From Chloroflexota bacterium (GTDB lineage: Bacteria > Chloroflexota > Chloroflexia > Thermomicrobiales > UBA6265), in the NCBI GenBank assembly GCA_019348515.1, contig JAHWJF010000235.1:1-5948 (forward strand): a DNA stretch of 5,948 bases, in the 5' to 3' direction. A program made the position numbers and the translations under genes. Positions 1 to 5,330 of the stretch are shown in pieces (the first letter of the stretch is position 1; every line of letters begins with the position of its first letter). The notes beneath the pieces are model-generated. The model saw only the letters and a list, made by a program, of their open reading frames with translations, was not told the DNA's origin and made no database searches.

Positions 1-1176
1 TGGCAGCCGCGCGGCGGCGAGCGGCGCGACCTGCCGGTGGAGGAGCTCGACGGCGACGTGACGCCGCTTGCTTGGGCGTTGGACGGCAACCGCCTGCTGC
101 TGCTGCAAACGAGTCGCGCCCAGCACCGGCTCTGGATCTACGACGTCGCTCAGGATGCCCTCCACGCGCTCGATCATCCACCGGGATACTATGGCTCGAG
201 TGCCAACTTCGGCCCCGAGGGGGAGATCTTCGCCGATTGGGAGGACGCCACCCACCCCACACGGGTGATCGCCCTCGATCCCGAAACGGGTGCGTTCCAC
301 CGCACGGTGCTGGATGCCGGGAACGCCCCGCCCAGCCGGCCTCTGCGCTCGGTCACCTTTCCGTCGACCGGTGGCCATGAGATCCAGGGATGGCTGGGGG
401 TGCCGGAGGGCACGGGACCGTTTCCGACGATCCTCTACACCCACGGCGGTCCCGAAAGTGTCCAGACGGAAGAGTTCTCGCCTGAGGCCCAGGCGTGGCT
501 GGACCACGGCTTTGCGTGGCTTTCGATCAACTATCGGGGGTCGACGACCTTTGGCCGCGAGTTCCGTCAACAGATCTGGGGGGATCTCGGGCACTGGGAG
601 CTGGAAGACATGGTCGCCGCTCGCGATTGGCTGGTTCACGAGGGAATCGCCCACCCGGACCAGATCTTCCCCAGCGGCTGGTCCTATGGCGGGTACTTGA
701 CGCTGCTAGCGCTCGGCCGTCGTCCGGAGTTGTGGGCCGGAGGGATGGCCGGGGTGGCGGTCGCGGACTGGGCGCTCCTCTTTGAGGACTCCTCCGAGAC
801 GCTGAAAGGGTACTGCGCCGCGATGTTCGGGGGCACGCCGGAGGAAAAGCCGGCGCAATATGCCGCCAGCTCCCCCATCGCCGATGTCGAGCGGATCCAG
901 GCCCCGCTGCTCATCATCCAGGGTCGCAACGATTCGCGCACCCCGGCGCGTCCGGTCGAGGTCTACGTCGAGCGGCTGCGCGCCCTTGGCAAGGCGGTCG
1001 AGGTCGAGTGGTTCGATGCCGGTCACCTGGGTGCCTTCGCCGATATGGACCTGGCGATCGCCCACCAGGAGCGGATGCTGCGGTTCGCGCAAGCAGTCCT
1101 CGATGGAACAGGGCCTCAGTCGCGCGACCGAGATGAACCAGCTGCGCTCTCTCAGCACGGGCCGCTGAATTGTTAG
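1..1176 (+). CDS. S9-family serine peptidase (prolyl oligopeptidase/acylaminoacyl-peptidase type), C-terminal part
   Basis: The frame is open from base 1, so the 5' end lies outside the window; the GTG at 37 is internal. 391 residues are visible. The first ~110 look like the last blades of the beta-propeller that gates substrate entry (e.g. HRLWIYDVAQDALHALDHPP). The rest is the alpha/beta-hydrolase catalytic domain. Numbered from the first visible residue: oxyanion-hole motif THGGP at about 147-151, an NYRGSTTFG stretch typical of S9 enzymes, nucleophile Ser228 in GWSYGGY (codon 682-684), Asp311 in GRNDSRTP (931-933) and His342 in DAGHLG (1024-1026). All three triad residues are therefore present and the enzyme should be active. 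The family cleaves short peptides, often after proline or at N-acylated ends, usually in the cytoplasm. The exact specificity cannot be told. The last ~22 residues after FAQAVLDG are hydrophilic and run beyond the usual domain end. No partner gene is apparent. Confidence 0.93.
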   Translation, partial: WQPRGGERRDLPVEELDGDVTPLAWALDGNRLLLLQTSRAQHRLWIYDVAQDALHALDHPPGYYGSSANFGPEGEIFADWEDATHPTRVIALDPETGAFHRTVLDAGNAPPSRPLRSVTFPSTGGHEIQGWLGVPEGTGPFPTILYTHGGPESVQTEEFSPEAQAWLDHGFAWLSINYRGSTTFGREFRQQIWGDLGHWELEDMVAARDWLVHEGIAHPDQIFPSGWSYGGYLTLLALGRRPELWAGGMAGVAVADWALLFEDSSETLKGYCAAMFGGTPEEKPAQYAASSPIADVERIQAPLLIIQGRNDSRTPARPVEVYVERLRALGKAVEVEWFDAGHLGAFADMDLAIAHQERMLRFAQAVLDGTGPQSRDRDEPAALSQHGPLNC

Positions 1177-1182
1177 CAATTC
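1167..1182 (+). other. Small hairpin over the peptidase stop codon
   Basis: GAATTG (1167-1172) and CAATTC (1177-1182) form a perfect 6-bp stem with a TTAG loop that includes the TAG stop (1174-1176). An adjacent short palindrome GCGGAA-A-TTCCGC lies at 1187-1199. Neither is followed by a T run. They may weakly help transcription end or may be chance; the AT-rich stem stands out in this GC-rich DNA. Confidence 0.3.
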
Positions 1183-1376
1183 CGACGCGGAAATTCCGCT
1201 GACGGTCTCCCCGGTGCTCCTTCGTCATGACAGCGACGATGCCGTCGAGCTGCGGCGGGATGTGCGGCGCTCGCCGCGGCGCTCGACCCCGAGTTTGTGA
1301 CGCGACTCGACGATGTTGCGTTCTTGAAAAGCTCTCAACGGATCGAGCAGGTTGGTCCCCTGTGACTTTGAGGCTC

Positions 1377-1404
1377 TTGACACTCCGTCTGCGCCCGATA
1401 GGCT
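1377..1404 (+). promoter_or_regulatory. Sigma70-type promoter for the NlpC/P60 gene, probably leaderless
   Basis: A perfect -35 box TTGACA (1377-1382), a 16-base spacer and a -10 box TAGGCT (1399-1404, fits TANNNT). The expected transcription start falls at about 1411-1412, that is on or next to the ATG at 1412. No room remains for a Shine-Dalgarno site, so the transcript is probably leaderless. The box positions are seen directly; leaderless translation is inferred. Confidence 0.7.
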
Positions 1405-1411
1405 GGGGTAC

Positions 1412-2467
1412 ATGGAGACTCGGCTGATCGACTCGCAACGGTCACCACAACCCGCCTTCCTGTTCCTCCCCGCACTGATTGCCTCTTCGGTGATCTCTGC
1501 CGCCGTGCCGTTCTCAGCACAGGCTGCCCCGGCCGGCGGTTCGTGGTATCCCGGCGATGGCGGCGTCGTGCTCTATCAGGAAGCCGTTCCCGAGCCGGTA
1601 ACCGAAGAATGGGTTGACCCTGCCGCATCCAACGGTTACGTGGAGCCCGCCCCCGTTGAACCGCTGCTCGATCCCACCATGAGAAAGGTTGGGGGGGATG
1701 AGACGGCCTCCGGGTCATGGGTCGAGCCGGCCCCGGTAGCCGCTGTCCCAGTCGATCCGGCTCCGAGCATCGCGCCGGCGCCCGTCGACGCCAGCATGTC
1801 TGGCGCAACCGAGCCGTGGGGACAGCCGGTCGCGACGGCATACATCACGGGCACAAGTGGCGAGGGCGCGGCGTGCCACGTCGCCCCGGAGCACGCAACC
1901 GGGACGCTCGCCCTGCTCGGCGAGGGCCAGCCGGTCGAGGTTCGTGGTGAAGCCGTCGGGGAGTGGCAGCCCGTGAACTGCGCGGGCGCCGGCGGCTACG
2001 TCCACACCTCTCTGCTCTCGTGGACACCAATGCCAGTGCCGGCCGTGGTCGGTGTCGGCGGACAACAGGAACTCGCGACTGGTGCGAGCGCGGCTGGAGG
2101 CGAGCAGATCGTCAGCTTCGCCATGGAGTTCCAGGGCTATCCCTACATCTATGCCGGGGAGGGTCCGTATGCCTTCGACTGCTCGGGGTTCACGATGTTC
2201 GTGATCAACAACACCCTGGGCACACCCATCCCTCACGACATGGTTGTCCAGTACGAGATGGGGCAGCAGGTCAGCCGGGAGGCGCTGCAGCCTGGTGATC
2301 TCGTCTTCTTCGCCAACACGTTTCGCCCGGGGATGTCTCATAACGGCATCTACATCGGCGGCGGGCAGTTCATCCACGCTGAGAGAGAAGCGAGCGGGGT
2401 TACGATCAGCGACCTCAATTCTGACTACTACAGCTCGCGCTGGTATGGCGCCGTGCGATTTCCCTAG
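1412..2467 (+). CDS. Secreted SH3b + NlpC/P60 cell-wall peptidase
   Basis: A 351-residue protein. I chose the ATG at 1412 rather than the GTG at 1352 because the promoter lies between them and the signal peptide starts after 1412. Residues 1-38 are an export signal: hydrophobic core AFLFLPALIASSVISAAVPF, likely cut after SAQA. Residues ~39-140 are a Pro/Ala/Val-rich linker with a repeated motif (W67-VDP, Y76-VEPAPVEP, W103-VEPAPV). Residues ~143-204 fit a bacterial SH3 domain, which often binds peptidoglycan, with two cysteines (C155, C190) that could form a disulfide. Residues ~230-351 are the NlpC/P60 domain: Cys257 in FDCSGF, His310 in SHNGIYIG and a third polar residue His322 in FIHAER, so the Cys-His-His triad is complete. 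Such enzymes cut peptide bonds in peptidoglycan stems, often gamma-D-Glu to diamino acid, during wall remodelling or cell separation. Exact substrate and partners are unknown. It appears monocistronic. Confidence 0.93.
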   Translation: METRLIDSQRSPQPAFLFLPALIASSVISAAVPFSAQAAPAGGSWYPGDGGVVLYQEAVPEPVTEEWVDPAASNGYVEPAPVEPLLDPTMRKVGGDETASGSWVEPAPVAAVPVDPAPSIAPAPVDASMSGATEPWGQPVATAYITGTSGEGAACHVAPEHATGTLALLGEGQPVEVRGEAVGEWQPVNCAGAGGYVHTSLLSWTPMPVPAVVGVGGQQELATGASAAGGEQIVSFAMEFQGYPYIYAGEGPYAFDCSGFTMFVINNTLGTPIPHDMVVQYEMGQQVSREALQPGDLVFFANTFRPGMSHNGIYIGGGQFIHAEREASGVTISDLNSDYYSSRWYGAVRFP

Positions 2468-2489
2468 CGGGCAGATGACGACCTGAACG

Positions 2490-2519
2490 AACCGCGGTGC
2501 TCCCCGATGTATCGCGGTT
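2490..2519 (+). terminator. Weak stem-loop after the NlpC/P60 gene
   Basis: AACCGCG (2490-2496) pairs with CGCGGTT (2513-2519), a 7-bp stem with a 16-base loop, 23 bases after the stop codon. A competing stem, TGTATCG (2508-2514) with CGATACA (2530-2536), overlaps it. There is no T run. Position suggests an end-of-transcript structure, but support is weak. Confidence 0.3.
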
Positions 2520-2605
2520 GACGCGTCTTCGATACACTCAGGCTCGCCCTGCGTCGAACGCCGTTCCCACCCCGGTCTCTATGCCGGCCGCCGTTGTACG
2601 ACTTC

Positions 2606-2634
2606 GGCCGCCGCGTGAGTGCCACGCGGCGGCC
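2606..2634. terminator. Strong GC-rich hairpin, possible bidirectional terminator
   Basis: GGCCGCCGCGTG (2606-2617) and CACGCGGCGGCC (2623-2634) are perfect 12-bp complements around a 5-base loop. It lies between the NlpC/P60 gene (ends 2467) and the end of the minus-strand Cys-rich fragment (2761), where a shared terminator of convergent genes would be. No T tract follows on either strand, so intrinsic termination is unproven; a repeat-type palindrome is the alternative. The rest of 2468-2760 shows no credible gene. Confidence 0.5.
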
Positions 2635-2760
2635 CCGCGGCGACCGGCTGAGTGGGTGGCCGGTTGCCCTTGGAAGCCTGTCGCCCGGCCCGTCATGTCG
2701 GTGCATGGCGTACCGTGCCTCGACTTCGTCACCGGTTTCCCGATGTTCATGTCCATCAAC

Positions 2761-3000
2761 TCAGAACGTGCAGAAGCATTCGCCCCCTACGCACTCCTTC
2801 TCGGCGATGTTCCAAACTCCGCACGGCCCGGAGCAGGGGATATTGCAGCCACCGCAATGCGCCGGGTCCGACTGGAGGTTCGTCTCACACCCATTGGGGA
2901 TGGTGCTGTCGTAGGTGCCCCAGCCGGTGTGACAGATCAGCGCGCAGGTGCCTCCCAAGCAGCTCCCCGTCGCGTTCGCGCCCGTGCAGGAAGTTGAGAT
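2761..3000 (-). pseudogene. Cys-rich secreted-type protein fragment (NGCE...CGGC / Stig1-like module), 3' end
   Basis: The last 77 codons before the stop at 2763-2761 encode 12 cysteines in 75 residues, with the pattern GSC-LGGTC-ALIC, then GWGTYD, NGCE, AHCGGC, NIPC, GPC, EKEC, GGECFC. The order 'C..GW..YD....NGCE....DP.HCGGC...C' is a recurring module in secreted Cys-rich proteins of Myxococcota and Chloroflexota, where the cysteines are presumed to form disulfides. No enzymatic role is known to me. The frame stays open upstream to 3261, but that stretch has no cysteine pattern, no signal peptide and no ribosome binding site, so the gene appears 5'-truncated or shifted near 3000. A related fragment in the same orientation lies at 3840-4064 and the two may come from one gene. 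It could still be a short expressed protein. Confidence 0.5.
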
Positions 3001-3166
3001 CCATGGCAGACCCTCGGTTCTCGTGGCGCAGCGTGACGCGCTCCGAGCATGGCAGGGCCAGCCTGTTCCGGCATCCTCTGAACTCTGTCGATGGCTATGG
3101 AGTTGTGGCGATTCGCCGCGTGGTGCTCGCCACCGGCGTCGGGTCGCGGAGGGAGCGGGTGGGGTA

Positions 3167-3172
3167 TTGACA
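3167..3172 (+). promoter_or_regulatory. Isolated TTGACA (-35-like) box upstream of the small secreted-protein ORF
   Basis: A perfect TTGACA lies 82 bases before the ATG at 3254, as in the two other promoters of this window. However, 16-18 bases further on there is no TANNNT hexamer (CCCATG/CCATGC/CATGCG), so a -10 box is missing by eye. It is a possible weak or activator-dependent promoter, or a chance match. Confidence 0.25.
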
Positions 3173-3235
3173 CAATTCGGTGGCATGCCCCATGCGGTGG
3201 AGATCACGCTGGCGGGTCGTCCCGCCCTACGGCTC

Positions 3236-3244
3236 AGGGAAAGG
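3236..3244 (+). promoter_or_regulatory. Ribosome binding site that fixes the start at 3254
   Basis: AGGGAAAGG (3236-3244) is purine-rich. It directly abuts the ATG at 3245, which leaves no spacing, but stands 9 bases before the ATG at 3254. That makes 3254 the better start. Confidence 0.55.
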
Positions 3245-3253
3245 ATGCTTTCT

Positions 3254-3538
3254 ATGCTCAATCACAGGCTCCGACGATGGGGCGTCGGTCTAGTCGCCGG
3301 ACTCGTGGCGTGCGGAGTGCTCGGCTCATCACCGGCGAACGCCCAACCGGGTCCGATCATCATCCCGCCAATCTCCCCCGTCGTGGTCGGGATCACGCCC
3401 GGCATCCCCTCACTGGTCGTGGGGATTCCCGGGAACAGCGGGGTCAATAGCAGGGCCGGGATCACGTGGTCCACGAGTGGACGAGCGGACGTTGACATCG
3501 ATGTGGACCGGCATCATGGTCAGGCCCTCGTCCGCTAG
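3254..3538 (+). CDS. Small exported or lipid-anchored Pro/Gly/Val-rich protein, unknown function
   Basis: A 94-residue ORF that I do not recognise as any named family. The N-terminus is a clear export signal: basic RLRR, a hydrophobic core (residues ~9-24), then either LVAC-G (Cys20, fits a lipobox for lipid attachment) or SPANA-Q (signal peptidase I cut after Ala30). The mature part begins with PGPIIIPPISP, followed by near-repeats VVVGITPGIP and LVVGIPG. The tail is polar with alternating acidic residues (ADVDIDVD) and ends in HHGQALVR. It looks unstructured or fibrous rather than enzymatic. It lies between two minus-strand Cys-rich fragments and is followed at 3576-3606 by a strong hairpin. 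The tail could come from a late frameshift, since its style changes after GNSGVN. The ribosome site supports translation; expression is unproven. Confidence 0.55.
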   Translation: MLNHRLRRWGVGLVAGLVACGVLGSSPANAQPGPIIIPPISPVVVGITPGIPSLVVGIPGNSGVNSRAGITWSTSGRADVDIDVDRHHGQALVR

Positions 3539-3558
3539 GACCGGAGGCGGGTCGGATG

Positions 3559-3586
3559 GAATGACGGGGGCTGAATGACGGGGGCT
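3559..3586 (+). repeat. Two tandem copies of a 14-base unit
   Basis: GAATGACGGGGGCT occurs at 3559-3572 and again, identical, at 3573-3586. Both copies contain the left arm of the hairpin that follows, so the right arm (3595-3606) could pair with either. Likely a slippage duplication. Confidence 0.85.
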
Positions 3587-3606
3587 GGAAGGTGCAGCCC
3601 CCGTCA
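3576..3606 (+). terminator. 12-bp perfect hairpin after the small secreted-protein gene
   Basis: TGACGGGGGCTG (3576-3587) pairs exactly with CAGCCCCCGTCA (3595-3606) around a 7-base loop, 37 bases after the stop at 3538. Strength and position fit a transcription terminator, but no T run follows on either strand. It may act without one or with Rho, or be the end of an inserted segment. Confidence 0.55.
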
Positions 3607-3839
3607 CCGGAATGTGTGACCGAGCGGCGCCCCGAGAAACCGTCCCAAATGCGGATACTGGGGATCTCCCGCACGACCTCGCTTTGGGGGTACTCCTCAG
3701 GCTCTCCAATAAACCGAGCCTGCTCTGCCCCCCCTCGGGCCTGCTGCTCGCAAGGCGTCCATGCCTGGCAATTGTGGACGGCGTTCTGGCCCTGACGCTG
3801 CTTCAGTTTCGACGGTTGGGCGGGGCTCGTCCTGGCGGG
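3607..3839. other. Stretch without a recognisable gene
   Basis: The minus frame of the Cys-rich fragment at 3840-4064 stays open through here to 3462, with fairly ordinary codons, but after the last patterned cysteine (3840-3842) the translation loses the Cys pattern and resembles nothing I know. Plus-strand frames are also open (3592-3795, 3612-3956) and are probably shadows, because the 3' part of the longer one is antisense to the Cys-rich module. I see no promoter or repeat here. It may be the decayed middle of the Cys-rich gene. Confidence 0.4.
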
Positions 3840-4064
3840 GCAGTTGCCGCTCCATGCGGACTCACAGACGATGCCGACACAGTTGGAGTTGATGCAATCT
3901 CCTTCCGTGTTGCAGGGTTTGCCGTCGGCGCTGGCGAGACGGGTGCCGGGGAATAGGCAGGTGCCGTCGAGCATAGGGCACTGGCATGAACCGCTACAAC
4001 AGTCTGCCGGGAAGCGGCATGAACTGCCGTTCTGACGGCCTGGTGGAGGGGAGCACACGCCGCC
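3840..4064 (-). pseudogene. Cys-rich secreted-type protein fragment, N-terminal or middle part
   Basis: 75 codons encode 12 cysteines: GGVC, GSSC, ADCCSGSCQC, DGTC, DGKPC, EGDC, SNC, GIVC, GNC. The spacing 'C....DCCSG.C.....GTC......DGKPC.....C.S..CVG..C' is typical of secreted Cys-rich proteins with disulfide-bonded repeats. The open frame runs from 4169 to 3462, but the ~35 codons before 4064 have no hydrophobic signal sequence and overlap the promoter of the plus-strand antiporter gene (4111-4138). The Cys-rich part therefore seems to have lost its own start and export signal. The 3' side fades into an unpatterned frame after 3840. It probably belongs with the fragment at 2761-3000, downstream in the same orientation. 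An intact hypothetical protein from 4169 to 3462 is the alternative. Confidence 0.5.
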
Positions 4065-4110
4065 GATAGCTCGTGGGTGTCTTGCGGATGGGGAAGCTGT
4101 CGATTCGCGT

Positions 4111-4138
4111 TTGACAGTGCTGGACGGGGCGGTAACGT
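4111..4138 (+). promoter_or_regulatory. Sigma70-type promoter for the Ca2+/Na+ antiporter gene
   Basis: A perfect TTGACA (4111-4116), a 16-base spacer and TAACGT (4133-4138, fits TANNNT). Transcription would start at about 4145, giving a leader of roughly 48 bases before the GTG at 4193. The box spacing is identical to that of the promoter at 1377-1404. Confidence 0.65.
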
Positions 4139-4180
4139 AGAAGGCACGGCTACGGTAGTCCCGCCTCATCGCTTTCCGTC

Positions 4181-4185
4181 AGGAG
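4181..4185 (+). promoter_or_regulatory. Shine-Dalgarno site that fixes a GTG start
   Basis: AGGAG stands 7 bases before the GTG at 4193, which opens directly into the first membrane segment (DVLTLLLFGVGLVLLVVGA). This supports GTG as the start. Confidence 0.75.
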
Positions 4186-4192
4186 TCTCCTG

Positions 4193-5278
4193 GTGGATGT
4201 ACTTACGCTCCTGCTCTTCGGTGTCGGCCTGGTGCTGCTGGTCGTTGGCGCCAACCAGATGGTGCGGGGAGCGAGTGGCTTGGCCGCCGCTGTTGGCATC
4301 TCCCCGCTCGTCATCGGATTGACCGTCGTTGCCCTCGGCACCAGTTCACCGGAGCTGGCGGTGACGGTGCAAGCGAGTTGGGCGGGACGCGCCGGAGTTG
4401 GCCTCGGCAACGTCGTCGGCAGCAACGTCTTCAACGTCCTGGTTGTCCTCGGCGCCTCGGCGCTCATGGCGCCCCTTCTTGTCTCCAAGGAGCTCATCCG
4501 GCGAGATGGTCCGGTTATGGTCGCCACCTCTGTGCTGTTGCTGCTCCTCGCTCTCGACCGCGAACTCACCCGCCTTGACGCCGCTCTCCTGGTAGCCATT
4601 CTTATCGGCTACACCGGCTACCTCATCTGGCGCACCCGCCAGGATCCCCCTCCCCAAGAGGAGGACGAACCGGACCGCAGCCCGTGGCCGCTGCAGGTCG
4701 TGCGCGTCGTTGGCGGAGTAGCGCTGCTCGTCCTCGGTGCCCGATGGCTGGTCGGTGGGGCGGTCGCCGTGGCCGAGGCGGTCGGGCTGTCGGAGGTGGT
4801 CATCGGCCTGACGGTGGTGGCGATCGGCACCTCATTGCCGGAGGTAGCCACCACGCTGGCGGCCACCTTCCGCGGGCAGCGCGACATCGCGGTCGGCAAC
4901 GTGGTCGGCAGCAACATCTACAACCTGTTGGCTGTCCTGGGCCTGGCCGCCCTGGTGAGTCCGGCACCGATCCCCGTCCCCTCCTCGGCCGTGCAGTTCG
5001 ACGTGCCGGTAGCGGTCGGTGTGGCCGGCGCGTGTCTGCTCAGCTTCCTGGTTGGCTATGACGTGACCCGCTGGGAAGGTGCGCTCTTTCTCGGCGCATA
5101 TCTGGCCTACACGACCTACCTCATCCTCGAGGCCATCAACCACCCCGCACTGCCCACCTACCGCTCTGTGCTTCTCCCGCTGGTTGCTGGTGGCCTTGTG
5201 ATTCTGCTGGCGCGCGCCGTGCGGTTCTGGTGGAGGCGACGGCAAGACGTGAGCGGCTCCGCGTCTGGCGGTAGCTGA
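4193..5278 (+). CDS. Calcium/sodium antiporter, CaCA family (YrbG-like)
   Basis: A complete 361-residue inner-membrane exchanger starting at GTG. The family moves Ca2+ against Na+ (or K+/H+) across the cytoplasmic membrane. It has the two inverted alpha-repeats of the family. Repeat 1: GLTVVALGTSSPE (GTSSPE at 49-54) and GNVVGSN (72-78). Repeat 2: GLTVVAIGTSLPE (GTSLPE at 212-217) and GNVVGSN (235-241). The acidic residues Glu54 and Glu217 and the Asn residues in these motifs form the ion site in characterised relatives. About ten membrane segments can be read, five per half. The halves are joined by a charged cytoplasmic loop (residues ~147-165, rich in Glu, Asp and Pro). The C-terminus is a last membrane segment followed by a basic RRR tail. 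Length is near that of bacterial homologues. It has its own promoter at 4111-4138 and converges on an NhaA gene. The ion preference cannot be decided from sequence alone. Confidence 0.95.
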   Translation: MDVLTLLLFGVGLVLLVVGANQMVRGASGLAAAVGISPLVIGLTVVALGTSSPELAVTVQASWAGRAGVGLGNVVGSNVFNVLVVLGASALMAPLLVSKELIRRDGPVMVATSVLLLLLALDRELTRLDAALLVAILIGYTGYLIWRTRQDPPPQEEDEPDRSPWPLQVVRVVGGVALLVLGARWLVGGAVAVAEAVGLSEVVIGLTVVAIGTSLPEVATTLAATFRGQRDIAVGNVVGSNIYNLLAVLGLAALVSPAPIPVPSSAVQFDVPVAVGVAGACLLSFLVGYDVTRWEGALFLGAYLAYTTYLILEAINHPALPTYRSVLLPLVAGGLVILLARAVRFWWRRRQDVSGSASGGS

Positions 5279-5280
5279 GG

Positions 5281-5320
5281 TCACGAGATCCTTCGTGGTC
5301 GACCAGCGTGTGTCGTGATC
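5281..5320. terminator. Possible bidirectional stem-loop between convergent antiporter genes
   Basis: TCACGA (5281-5286) can pair with TCGTGA (5313-5318), and the 10-base palindrome TGGTCGACCA (5296-5305) can fold inside it. It fills the 52-bp gap between the stops at 5278 and 5331. No T run is present; support rests on position and modest pairing. Confidence 0.3.
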
Positions 5321-5330
5321 CAGGCGGACA

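Noticed and set aside
1352..1411. Upstream GTG start giving the NlpC/P60 protein 20 extra residues
   Set aside because: The promoter boxes (1377-1404) lie inside that extension and the added residues would sit before the signal peptide.
1225..1413. Minus-strand frame with a transposase-like ring (ERNIVESRHKLGVERR)
   Set aside because: Too short, no catalytic motif, no terminal inverted repeats; the resemblance is not specific.
2497..2997. Plus-strand 166-codon open frame
   Set aside because: Composition is Arg/Ala/Pro-rich as expected of shadow frames in GC-rich DNA; its second half is antisense to the clearly patterned Cys-rich module and it spans the 12-bp hairpin.
3003..3170. Short plus ORF beginning MADPRFSWRS
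   Set aside because: No ribosome site, no recognisable motif, and it lies in the degraded gap; chance frame is likelier.
3410..3709. Minus frame antisense to the small secreted-protein ORF
   Set aside because: It overlaps the hairpin and its duplicated arm, has no cysteine pattern or start signal, while the opposite strand has a signal peptide and ribosome site.
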